A stretch of DNA of 64,000 bases, taken from positions 1-64,000 of the forward strand of contig JBQTIW010000124.1 in NCBI GenBank assembly GCA_052387735.1. Direction: 5' to 3'. Position 1 is the stretch's first letter, and every line of letters begins with the position of its first letter. Shown in pieces: positions 49,416 to 57,508 of this stretch. The notes under the pieces were generated by a model, which was given only the letters and a program-made list of their open reading frames with translations, searched no databases and had not been told where the DNA came from. The position numbers were made by a program, and so were the translations under genes. Source of the stretch: RBC101 sp052387735. GTDB lineage: Bacteria; Gemmatimonadota; Gemmatimonadetes; Gemmatimonadales; Gemmatimonadaceae.

Positions 49416-51005
49416 GGGTCCCGCTTTGACGATCCGCTCGTCCACCGCGCCGAACTTCTCGAAGTTCTTCCGGAACATCTCGGCGAGCATCTTCGCCTGC
49501 GCATCGTAGGCCGCGACGTCCTTCCAGGTTCGACGTGGGTGGAGAACCTCGGAAGGCACGTCGGGTACCTCGGCCGGAAGGTGAAGGCCGAACACGGGAT
49601 CCTCTTCCGTGGCCTTGCTGTCGAGGGCGCCGGAGAGCACCGCGCGCACCATCGCACGCGTGTGCGCAATCCTGATCCGGGAGCCCACGCCATACGGTCC
49701 GCCGCTCCATCCTGTGTTCACCAGCCAGACATGCGAATGGTGCTGATCGATGAGCCGGCCGAGCATCTCCGCGTACTTGGTGGGATGCCACACGAGGAAG
49801 ACCGCACCGAAGCACGAGGAGAACGTCGCCTGCGGCTCCGTGACGCCACGCTCGGTGCCGGCGACTTTCGCCGTGTAGCCCGACATGAAGTAGTACATCG
49901 CCTGGTCGCGCGTAAGCTTCGCGATGGGCGGCAGGACGCCGAACGCGTCGGCGGTCAGGAACACGATGTTCCTGGGGTGGCCGGCGCGACCACTAGGTAC
50001 ATGATTCCGGATGTAATGCAGCGGATACGATGCCCGCGTGTTCTCGGTGATCGACTGGTCCTCGAACTTCACCGTTCGCGTGGTCGGATCGAGGACCACG
50101 TTCTCGAGCACGGTGCCGAACATCTGCGTCGTCTGATAGATGTCGGGCTCCGCTTCCTTCGACAGGTTGATCACCTTGGCGTAGCACCCGCCTTCGTAGT
50201 TGAAGACGCCCTCGCCCGACCATCCGTGCTCGTCATCGCCGATGAGTCCGCGCTCGGGGTCGGCTGAGAGCGTCGTCTTGCCGGTGCCGGACAGACCGAA
50301 GAACAACGCGACGTCCCCCTGCGGTCCGACGTTCGCCGAGCAGTGCATCGAGAGCACGCCGGCCTTCGGCATCAGGTAGTTCATGACCGTGAACATCGAC
50401 TTCTTGAGCTCGCCCGCATACCGAGTGCCGGCAATCAGAATCATGCGCCGGGCGAGGTGCAACACGATGGCCGTGCCGGTGCGCGTGCCGTGGTGCTCCG
50501 GCGTGGCCTGAAACTCGGGCGCGTGCAGCACCGTGAAGTTCGCGGCGAACGTCGGGAGCTCGGTGGCCGCCGGCCGGATGAACATGTTGCGCACGAAGTT
50601 CGCGTGCCACGCGTTAGGCGTCACGTAGCGGACGCTGAGACGGTGCCGCGCATCCGCGCCGCAATACAGGTCCTGCACGAACAGCTCGTCCAATCCGTTC
50701 AAGTACGTCTTCACGTCCGACAGCAGCAACTCGAACTTGTCCTCGGCGCATGGCTGGTTGACCTTGCCCCAGTCCACGTCGGCGTCGGTCGTGGCTTCCC
50801 GTACCACGAACTTGTCGTTGGGCGAGCGGCCGGTGTGCGGCGCTGTCACGGCCGCAAACGGCCCCATGTCGGCCAACGTGCCCTCCCGCCGCTCAATGGC
50901 GGCCTGCACCAATGCGGGCGCGACAAGGTTCCAGTGGACCTTGCCGGCGGGTGACAGGCCTTGGCCTTCGAGGCCGGTCGCGGTTGGTGTCGTAGTAGAA
51001 GTCAT
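49386..51005 (-). CDS. pckA: ATP-dependent phosphoenolpyruvate carboxykinase
   Basis: 539 residues. Interconverts oxaloacetate and PEP, first step of gluconeogenesis. Signatures: TGRSPNDKFVVRE, RMILIAGTRYAGELKKSMF, the kinase loop FFGLSGTGKTTLSADPERGLIGDDEHGW, GCYAKVINLSKEAEPDIY and NTGWSGGPYGVGSRI. The family is about 530-540 residues, so this is full length. AGGTTCCAG-type leader; a heptad arm lies just upstream. Together with the malic enzyme encoded upstream it controls carbon flow between C4 acids and C3 units. Confidence 0.96.
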   Translation of the reverse strand: MTSTTTPTATGLEGQGLSPAGKVHWNLVAPALVQAAIERREGTLADMGPFAAVTAPHTGRSPNDKFVVREATTDADVDWGKVNQPCAEDKFELLLSDVKTYLNGLDELFVQDLYCGADARHRLSVRYVTPNAWHANFVRNMFIRPAATELPTFAANFTVLHAPEFQATPEHHGTRTGTAIVLHLARRMILIAGTRYAGELKKSMFTVMNYLMPKAGVLSMHCSANVGPQGDVALFFGLSGTGKTTLSADPERGLIGDDEHGWSGEGVFNYEGGCYAKVINLSKEAEPDIYQTTQMFGTVLENVVLDPTTRTVKFEDQSITENTRASYPLHYIRNHVPSGRAGHPRNIVFLTADAFGVLPPIAKLTRDQAMYYFMSGYTAKVAGTERGVTEPQATFSSCFGAVFLVWHPTKYAEMLGRLIDQHHSHVWLVNTGWSGGPYGVGSRIRIAHTRAMVRAVLSGALDSKATEEDPVFGLHLPAEVPDVPSEVLHPRRTWKDVAAYDAQAKMLAEMFRKNFEKFGAVDERIVKAGPRGTSGRVDV

Positions 51006-51010
51006 GTTCG

Positions 51011-51038
51011 CAGACGGGAGACTGGAGGCGGAGACGCC
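51011..51038 (+). repeat. Heptad arm upstream of pckA
   Basis: CAGACGGGAGACTGGAGGCG GAGACG in the leader of pckA, C-rich on the coding strand, degenerate GGGAGAC units. Confidence 0.5.
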
Positions 51039-51050
51039 GCGCTCAGATGG

Positions 51051-53357
51051 CTAGAGAAACGAAAAAGCCCGGGCGCCGCCTGGAGGGCCGAGCTCCTTTC
51101 GCTCGGCCGGTCGACTGCGCTCTTGGGCGTCCATGACTGCGACCGCAGCCATGTTCACGATGTCCTGGACGTCGGCCCCCATCTCCAGGATGTGGACCGA
51201 TTGGGCCATTCCGACAAGAATCGGACCTATCGCCGTCGCTCCACCCAGACGATGCAACAACTTGTACGCGATATTCCCAGCGCTCAAGTTCGGGAAAATC
51301 AACACGTTGGCCGGCTCCTTCAGCGCCGAGAACGGAAACGTCTCGGCCAGGGTGGCTCCGTCAACAGCGGTGTCGGCTTGCATCTCCCCATCAACCGTGA
51401 GTGAAGGGTCACGCTGCCGCACGAGGGCGACGGCCTGAGCGATCCGCTTCGCCTCCGGGTGGTCGACCGAGCCGAAGTTCGAGAACGACAGCATGGCGAT
51501 CCTCGGCTCCTGTCCAAAGGCTCGCACGATGCGACTGGCAGCGTACGCGATCTGAGCGAGCTGCTCCGCGGTCGGTTCGATGTTGACGGTGGTATCGCCA
51601 CAGAAGACCAGCTGTCGGTCAAAGACGAGCATGTACATGCCGGCGACCAACCCCGCTTTCGGGTTGGCGCCGATGACCTGCAGCGCGGGTCGGAGCGCCT
51701 CGGGATAGCTGGTGGTCATTCCCGTCAGGACGCCGTCTGCCTCGCCACGGGTGACCATCACGCAGCCGAAGTAGTTGCCATTGAACATCCGTCGCTGGGC
51801 TTCTGCCAGGGACAGGCCTTTGCGCTGGCGACGCTCCCACAGCTGGAGCGCGTAGGCCTCGCGACGGGGAGACTTGGCGGGGTCCTCGATCTCGATGTCC
51901 TCGAGTGATATGCCGTCTGCCGCGGCTCGTCGCCGGATCTTCTCTTCATTGCCGAGGAGGATGGGATGCGCGATGCCATCGTCGACCATGATGCGCGCGG
52001 CGCGGATCATCTTGCGCTCTTCTCCCTCGGGGAGCACGAGGCGCCTGGGATCGCGAACGGCGCGGTTGATGATGCCGCGCATGATGCCACGCGCCCGGCC
52101 GAGCCGCCCTTCGAGCGACTCGCGGTATTCTTCCAGGTAGATGAAGTCCCGCGAGGCGCCGCTCGCCACGGCCGCCCATGCGACGGCGGGCGCGACCCAG
52201 AGGAGCACGCGCGGATCGAACGGAAACGGAATCAGGTACTCGCGGCCGAACGTGACGCGCCGCAGCCCGTACAGCGCCGACAAACTCTCGGGCACGTCTT
52301 CCCTCGCCAGCGCGGCAAGCGCCCGCGTTGCGGCCATCTTCATCTCCTCGTTCACTTCGGTCGCCCGGGCATCGAGCGCTCCGCGGAAGATGAACGGGAA
52401 GCAGAGGACGTTGTTGATCTGGTTCGGATAGTCGCTCCGGCCCGTGGCAACGATGGCATCGTCGCGGACCTTTCTCACCTCGTCCGGCATGATTTCGGGG
52501 ACGGGGTTGGCAAGCGCGAAGACGATGGGGTTCGCGGCCATGTCGGCGACCATCTCGCCCGTGACCGCGCCGGCGGCCGACAACCCAACGAAAACATCAG
52601 CGCCCCGGAGGGCTTCCGTGATCGTGCGGGCGGGGGTGTCGCTGGCGAAGCGTGCCTTGTACGGATCCATGTCCTGGGATCGCCCGCGATAGATGACCCC
52701 CTCCTTGTCGCACATCACGATATGCTCGCGTCGCACGCCGAGGCGCTCGTAGTGCATCGCCGTCGCGATCGCTGCCGCGCCCGCCCCCGAGAAGACGACG
52801 CGAATCTCTCCCAGCTCCTTGTTCACGATCTCCACGGCATTGAGCAATGCCGCGCCCGAAATGATTGCGGTTCCGTGCTGGTCGTCGTGAAAGACCGGGA
52901 TGTGCATCGTCTTCCGGAGGGTCTCCTCGATGTAGAAACAGTCCGGGGCCTTGATGTCCTCGAGGTTGATTCCGCCAACGGTAGGCTCCAGGAGCTGGCA
53001 GAACCTGATCACGTCGTCCGGGTGCTCCGACCCCACTTCGAGGTCGAACACATCCAGATCGGCGAACTGCTTGAAGAGGTTGGCCTTGCCCTCCATAACC
53101 GGCTTTCCGGCCAGCGCGCCAATATTGCCGAGTCCCAGCACGGCGGTGCCGTTGGTCACGACGGCCACGAGGTTTCCCTTGGCCGTGTAGCGGTAGACGT
53201 CGGTGGGGTTCTTCTTGATCTCGAGGCAGGGCTCCGCAACGCCGGGGGTGTAGGCGAGGCCGAGGTCGCGCTGGTTGGTAAGGGGCTTGGTGGGGACAAC
53301 CGCGATCTTGCCCGGTTTGGGGAGGGCGTGGTAGTCGAGGGCGTCCTTGCGGTTCAT
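51051..53357 (-). CDS. maeB: NADP-dependent malic enzyme with phosphotransacetylase-like domain
   Basis: 768 residues. The N-terminal two fifths is malic enzyme: YTPGVAEPCLEIKKNP, VTNGTAVLGLGNIGALAGKPVMEGK, DCFYIEETLRKTMHIPVFHDDQHGT and VFSGAGAAAIATA for NADP. The C-terminal domain from about 430 resembles phosphotransacetylase (LPEGEERKMIRAARIMVDDGIA, NFGSVDHPEAKRIAQA, GEMQADTAVD) and is regulatory rather than catalytic in E. coli MaeB. The reaction is malate to pyruvate and CO2. Start ATG 53357; the longer frame is repeat-derived. Confidence 0.95.
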   Translation of the reverse strand: MNRKDALDYHALPKPGKIAVVPTKPLTNQRDLGLAYTPGVAEPCLEIKKNPTDVYRYTAKGNLVAVVTNGTAVLGLGNIGALAGKPVMEGKANLFKQFADLDVFDLEVGSEHPDDVIRFCQLLEPTVGGINLEDIKAPDCFYIEETLRKTMHIPVFHDDQHGTAIISGAALLNAVEIVNKELGEIRVVFSGAGAAAIATAMHYERLGVRREHIVMCDKEGVIYRGRSQDMDPYKARFASDTPARTITEALRGADVFVGLSAAGAVTGEMVADMAANPIVFALANPVPEIMPDEVRKVRDDAIVATGRSDYPNQINNVLCFPFIFRGALDARATEVNEEMKMAATRALAALAREDVPESLSALYGLRRVTFGREYLIPFPFDPRVLLWVAPAVAWAAVASGASRDFIYLEEYRESLEGRLGRARGIMRGIINRAVRDPRRLVLPEGEERKMIRAARIMVDDGIAHPILLGNEEKIRRRAAADGISLEDIEIEDPAKSPRREAYALQLWERRQRKGLSLAEAQRRMFNGNYFGCVMVTRGEADGVLTGMTTSYPEALRPALQVIGANPKAGLVAGMYMLVFDRQLVFCGDTTVNIEPTAEQLAQIAYAASRIVRAFGQEPRIAMLSFSNFGSVDHPEAKRIAQAVALVRQRDPSLTVDGEMQADTAVDGATLAETFPFSALKEPANVLIFPNLSAGNIAYKLLHRLGGATAIGPILVGMAQSVHILEMGADVQDIVNMAAVAVMDAQERSRPAERKELGPPGGARAFSFL

Positions 53358-53371
53358 CGGGGGGAATCTAG

Positions 53372-53509
53372 GCGGGAGACGGGAGCCGGGAGACCGGACA
53401 GATGACGGAGGCTCTCGTCGCGCCACTCGAAGGATGTGGTCTGGGACAGCGCTCGGAGCGCGCCGATAGCGGTGATTCTCTCCCGTCTCCCGTGTCCCAT
53501 CTCCCATCT
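53372..53509. repeat. Paired heptad arms between the M20 gene and maeB
   Basis: GCGGGAGACGGGAGCCGGGA GACCGG at 53372-53397 lies 15 bases before the maeB start; the inverse CTCTCCCGTCTCCCGTGTCC and on at 53478-53509 touches the M20 stop. The order on the transcript is stop, G-rich arm, 80-nt spacer, C-rich arm, start. Confidence 0.75.
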
Positions 53510-54926
53510 ATGGTTCTTTCACGACGGGCACCGGGTACGCCTTCTTCAGCGCTACCAGATAGTCCCCAAACAGCGCCTTCGTCCCGGCAAACTCCTCCTT
53601 CACCCTGGCCCGGAACTGGGCGTCCGTCGCAAAGTCATGAAGGAGGGCGGCCATGCCCATGGCATCGAATCGAAAGCCGTGGTGACCGGTGTCGGTGAGA
53701 GCGTCGGCCTCCATTTCGTAGGTATGGAAGCCGCCGTTGGCGGAATGCGCGCTGAAGCCCACGCCGGGAATGTCGCGCGAGACGCTGCCCGTTTCTTCCC
53801 ATCCCTGCGGTTTCTGCGGATCGGCGGTGACCTGTGTGGCGCCAAACTTCTTGAGGTACGCGAACGCGACCTCGTTGAGCACTCCCGTGGAGATGCCGTC
53901 GCGCATGCTGCCGTAATGCTCGATCTTCACTCTGGTGCCGGTCGCCAGTGCCGCGCCCCGAGCGGCGTTGTCGGTCAGCTCACGGACCTGGGCGAGGTAC
54001 ACTTCGTCGGGGTAGCGGATGTAGAAGTCGGCCACGGCCCGGTCGGGGACCACGTTAGGCGCCTTGCCGCCTTCGGTGACGATCCCCTGGATCCGCGCTT
54101 CCGGCCGGATGGTTTTTCTGCGCCCGTCGATGTCGACGAAGAGGCGAACGACGGCGGACAGCGCGTCTCGTCCTTCCCACGACATCATCTGGTGGGCTGG
54201 CGCCCCGGTGAACACGTACCGGACGCCATCGATGTTCAGGCAGCAGGTGCCAAAGCCTGGTGCCGGGCGCTGTGTGCTCGTGGAGGAGTGCGAACGCACG
54301 ACCACGTCGACGCCGGTGAAGACGCCCTGTTCGTGCATGACCGTCTTGGATGCGGGCGGCATCATTTCCTCGGCGGGCGTGCCAAACACGGTCACCGTTC
54401 CCGGCGTCCGCGTCCTCGCCAGGAATTCGGCGGTGGCGATGGCTGCCGCCATTCCCACGGGGCCCTGGGCGCTGTGCTGATCACCGTGATAGTCGCGCGT
54501 GGTCCCGCGCAGGGCGTCGTATTCCAGCACGACGCCGAGGTGAGGACCGGGCGTTCCCTTACGATAGCGGGCGACGAACGCCGTGCTGAGCCCGGCCACG
54601 CCCATCTGCACCTCGAAGTCGTGCTTGCGGAGATACTCCGTGAGGATCTGCACCGAGCGCGTCTCCTTGAAGCCGATCTCGGGATGTCTCGTGATGTCGT
54701 CACTCATGGCCTGGAGTTCCGTGTCCCAGAGCTCCTTCGCCCTGGCGACGACGCGATCGCGGTTGGCGTTCGGCGCGCCGGTAAGCCGGCTGGCGAGGCC
54801 GGCTGCATCAACTGATTTGTGCAGCTCGCCGAGTCGCCTGACGACATCGGCCGCTGCCGCCCGCTGGGTCGGGGTTTCCTGCGACGTCACCAGGGCGGGG
54901 GCGAGAAGGAGGCAGAGCAGGCGCAT
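53508..54926 (-). CDS. Exported M20-family amidohydrolase/peptidase
   Basis: 472 residues with a signal peptide (LLCLLLAPALVTS). Metal-binding motifs: HPEIGFKETRS, LEYDALRG, HGDQHSAQGPVGMAAAIATAEF, GTPAEEMMPPASKT with the catalytic Glu pair, and a late His in TGHHGFRF. A dimerization insert lies about 205-330 (RYVFTGAPAHQMMSWEGRDAL). Related to p-aminobenzoyl-glutamate and aminoacylase-type hydrolases of the M20D group. The N-terminal 50 residues are extra helices. Start at ATG 54926; the longer frame is Pro/Tyr repeat. Confidence 0.9.
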   Translation of the reverse strand: MRLLCLLLAPALVTSQETPTQRAAAADVVRRLGELHKSVDAAGLASRLTGAPNANRDRVVARAKELWDTELQAMSDDITRHPEIGFKETRSVQILTEYLRKHDFEVQMGVAGLSTAFVARYRKGTPGPHLGVVLEYDALRGTTRDYHGDQHSAQGPVGMAAAIATAEFLARTRTPGTVTVFGTPAEEMMPPASKTVMHEQGVFTGVDVVVRSHSSTSTQRPAPGFGTCCLNIDGVRYVFTGAPAHQMMSWEGRDALSAVVRLFVDIDGRRKTIRPEARIQGIVTEGGKAPNVVPDRAVADFYIRYPDEVYLAQVRELTDNAARGAALATGTRVKIEHYGSMRDGISTGVLNEVAFAYLKKFGATQVTADPQKPQGWEETGSVSRDIPGVGFSAHSANGGFHTYEMEADALTDTGHHGFRFDAMGMAALLHDFATDAQFRARVKEEFAGTKALFGDYLVALKKAYPVPVVKEP

Positions 54927-54932
54927 GGTGCG

Positions 54933-55067
54933 AGTGGGTAGTGGGTAGTGGGGAGTGGGTAGCGGGTAGTGTGTGGGCGGTGGGCGGTGGGTGGTGGGCG
55001 GGAAGTTGTTGGATCGCAGCGGCTGCCCCACCACTGTTTCCACTACCCACCACCCACTAGCCGCTCG
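54933..55067. repeat. Paired (GGGTAGT)n arms between rpiB and the M20 gene
   Basis: GGGTAGT GGGTAGT GGGGAGT GGGTAGC GGGTAGT and then TGGGCGG-type units fill 54933-55002; the inverse CCACTACCCACCACCCACTA G at 55028-55067 writes the C-terminus LVGGG and stop of rpiB. Five or more GGG runs spaced by four bases make it a strong G-quadruplex candidate. Confidence 0.8.
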
Positions 55068-55735
55068 CTTTCATCCAATCCATCAATCTTGTCCACGCGT
55101 CGCTGATGCCGCCCGCCGGCGAACGCGGTCCGAAGGAAGGCATCGACGATGTCCACGGCGAGCCGGTTGCCGATCAGAGTGCCGCCTAACGTGAGAACGT
55201 TGGCGTTGTTGTGCTCGCGGGCGTTGGTGGCTGTCGTGATGTCGTGGCACATCGCGGCGCGAACGCCACGCACCTTGTTGGCCACCATGCAGCTTCCGAT
55301 GCCTGCACCGTCGATCATGATCCCTAGGTCGGCGCGCCCCTCGGCGACCGCCTTTGCCACCATAAGGGCAAAATCCGGATAATCGACCGCCTCCGGGCCA
55401 AAGGTCCCGAGGTCCTGCACCGTGTGACCCTTCTCGCGAAGCGCGGCAAGGACCGCATCTTTCATTGAAACGCCTCCGTGATCGGCCCCCAGCGCAACCC
55501 GTTGCGCCTGGGCAACTGACGTGTTCTGAGCGGCTGGAGGCTTGGCGGCGGCGGAAGGCGCTATCTGTCGCAGGGGGGCCTTGGTCGTGCCCTGGAGAGC
55601 CACGCCGAGCTGGCGGGCCGCATCCAGGGCGCTTGGCGTCACCGACGCTCCGTGGGCGTCGAGCGAGCGCTGGCCCGCCTTGGCCGCGCGCCGGACATCG
55701 CGTTCCGTGATCAGGGGACGACGGGGCCGCGCCAT
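55043..55735 (-). CDS. rpiB: Ribose-5-phosphate isomerase B with N-terminal extension
   Basis: 230 residues. The C-terminal 150 are RpiB: VALGADHGGVSMKDAVLAAL, VDYPDFALMVAKAVAEG, GIMIDGAGIGSCMVANKV and the HNNANVLTLGGTLIG substrate loop. It interconverts ribose- and ribulose-5-phosphate. The extra 75 residues in front read PLITERDVRRAAKAGQ ... ASVTPSALDAARQLGVAL and a Pro/Ala linker, a layout like the N-terminus of EutQ (LITxxDIRxA ... ITPxA ... ADLLG). Such RpiB fusions are met in bacterial-microcompartment clusters; none of the shell genes is here. Divergent from the membrane-protein gene at 55877. Confidence 0.9.
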   Translation of the reverse strand: MARPRRPLITERDVRRAAKAGQRSLDAHGASVTPSALDAARQLGVALQGTTKAPLRQIAPSAAAKPPAAQNTSVAQAQRVALGADHGGVSMKDAVLAALREKGHTVQDLGTFGPEAVDYPDFALMVAKAVAEGRADLGIMIDGAGIGSCMVANKVRGVRAAMCHDITTATNAREHNNANVLTLGGTLIGNRLAVDIVDAFLRTAFAGGRHQRRVDKIDGLDESERLVGGG

Positions 55736-55876
55736 GGACGCAAGAACTTATGTCCCCCGTCCACTCGCTTCCAGCCGAATCGATACACATGGCGAAAACC
55801 GAACGCTGGCATAGTACGTGCTCTCGCATTCATGCCCCGTTCATTTTTCGCTTTAGCCCGACCCGGGGGGAACCGA

Positions 55877-56656
55877 ATGCCTTCAATGGCGGCCGAAATG
55901 GAGACGTCTGATCCGGCCACCTTTCCATCTCGCGCGTCGGTCGTGGCGGACCGGGTCTTGGTCGGCCTCCTCCTGATCGATGCCGTCGTGCTGGTGCTTC
56001 ACCTGGCCAACGTCTCGCTTTGGGCGAATCGGCACGCCTTTCTGGACGTCACGCGAAACGCTGGTTTTGGTGAAGTCGTGGGTTATGGCAAGACCATGAT
56101 CGTCATCGGGCTCCTGCTGGTGCTGTGGCGCCGAACGGCTCAACTGGTGATGCTCGTCTGGGCGGCGGTCTTCGTGGTCCTGCTCGCCGACGACTCGTTG
56201 CGCGTGCATGAAACCATGGGCCGCGTGATCTCGCGGGCTCTGGATTTTCCGCAGTTTGTCCTCTTCCTGCGCGGCCGCGATTACGGCGAGATGCTGTATC
56301 TCGCCGGGCTCGGCCTCGTCGTCGCCGTGATGGTGGCGCTGGCCTGGCGTCGCAGCTCGGAGATGGCCCGTCGCGCGAGCGTCGATATCGCGCTCATGGT
56401 CGGACTGCTTGCGCTCTTTGGCGTGGTGTTCGACGCGCTGCACGAGGCGCTGCCGCGGCACCATGCCCTCAAGGGGACGCTGGCTCTCGCCGACGACTTT
56501 GGTGAACTGGTGACGTTCAGCCTCCTGCTCTGGCTCGTCCTGTTACTGACACTGACCAACGGTGCCGCGGTGCCGCTGCGATGGGCGGGTGCGCGCGACC
56601 GGGCGCTGCGGCTGGTGCCGATGGCGTCGCGCGTTCGCCGTCTCGACGGTCGTTAG
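55877..56656 (+). CDS. Multi-pass membrane protein of unknown function
   Basis: 259 residues from the ATG at 55877, behind a G-rich ribosome site (GGGGGGAACC). Six helices: VLVGLLLIDAVVLVLHLANV, YGKTMIVIGLLLVLWR, LVMLVWAAVFVVLLAD, YLAGLGLVVAVMVALAW, VDIALMVGLLALFGVVFDALH and LVTFSLLLWLVLLLTLT. Conserved charged spots (DDSLRVHE, DALHEALPRHH) could bind a ligand or metal. No family recognised. The TAG stop lies in a CGTTAGGC word. Confidence 0.78.
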   Translation: MPSMAAEMETSDPATFPSRASVVADRVLVGLLLIDAVVLVLHLANVSLWANRHAFLDVTRNAGFGEVVGYGKTMIVIGLLLVLWRRTAQLVMLVWAAVFVVLLADDSLRVHETMGRVISRALDFPQFVLFLRGRDYGEMLYLAGLGLVVAVMVALAWRRSSEMARRASVDIALMVGLLALFGVVFDALHEALPRHHALKGTLALADDFGELVTFSLLLWLVLLLTLTNGAAVPLRWAGARDRALRLVPMASRVRRLDGR

Positions 56657-56661
56657 GCGCG

Positions 56662-57504
56662 TCAGCCGGCGAGGTACGATCGCAGGCGCCGGAGCATGCG
56701 ACGGTCGTTCTTTTCGGGATCGTCGCCCTTGGGGGTCTCGATGATCTTCGGGACCCGCGCCAGTCGGTCGTCGGTCATGATGCGGCGGAAGGCCCCGGAG
56801 CCGATGGCTCCCTCGCCGATGAGCTCGTGGCGGTCGCGACGCGAGCCTAACGGCACCTTGGAATCGTTCAGGTGCAGCATCCCCAGCCGCTCGAACCCTA
56901 CCACGTCGCCAAAGTGGCGCCACACGGCGTCGTAGTCGCCGGCGATATCATAGCCGGCAGCGAAGACGTGCGCCGTGTCGACGCAGACACCAACGCGGTG
57001 CCGCGTGCCGGCGGGGATGATGTCGAGGAGGAGCGCGATTTCCTCGAACGTGGCGCCGATGGCGGTGCCGCTGCCGGCGGTCATCTCCATGAGACGTCGG
57101 GTGTGCCCGGGGACGGTCTCCAGCGCCAGCGTGATCGCGGCCGCATTCCGGGCAATGCCGCTGGCCCGATCGTCGATGAAGTTGCCGGGATGCGACACCA
57201 ACGCGTGCAGGCCTAACGCCTCACAGCGTCGCAGCTCGCACGTGAAGGAGATGAGCGACCGGCTCCACAGCACGGGATCCGGCGAGGCGAGGTTGATGAG
57301 GTAGGAGTCGTGGGCGTTGGTCACCCCGAGCTGGGACGCCGCCACGCCGCTGACGAACGCGGAGCGCTCCTCGGCGTCGATGGCGGGCTCGCGCCATTGA
57401 TTGGCCGTTTTGGTGAAGATCTGCATCGCCGTCGCGCCAATCGCCTTCGCGCGAGGAAGCGCGGACGAGACGCCGCCGGCCGTAGAGGTGTGGGCGCCGA
57501 GCAT
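56662..57504 (-). CDS. nfo: Endonuclease IV (AP endonuclease)
   Basis: 280 residues. Cuts DNA 5' to abasic sites in base excision repair. TIM-barrel marks: LGAHTSTAGGVSSALPRA, MQIFTKTANQW, VSHPGNFIDD, MEMTAGSGTAIGATFEEI, VGVCVDTAHVFAAGYDI, MLHLNDSKVPLGSRRDRHE and a trinuclear zinc set of His, Glu and Asp in these. Its partner tag is elsewhere in the window; no operon link. It closes five bases from the stop of the convergent membrane protein. Confidence 0.95.
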   Translation of the reverse strand: MLGAHTSTAGGVSSALPRAKAIGATAMQIFTKTANQWREPAIDAEERSAFVSGVAASQLGVTNAHDSYLINLASPDPVLWSRSLISFTCELRRCEALGLHALVSHPGNFIDDRASGIARNAAAITLALETVPGHTRRLMEMTAGSGTAIGATFEEIALLLDIIPAGTRHRVGVCVDTAHVFAAGYDIAGDYDAVWRHFGDVVGFERLGMLHLNDSKVPLGSRRDRHELIGEGAIGSGAFRRIMTDDRLARVPKIIETPKGDDPEKNDRRMLRRLRSYLAG

Positions 57505-57508
57505 CAGG

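Noticed and set aside
54933..55067. CRISPR array
   Set aside because: Units are seven to eight bases with no unique spacers and no cas genes.
55043..55735. Bacterial microcompartment locus
   Set aside because: Only the RpiB extension hints at it; no shell or signature enzyme gene is in the window.
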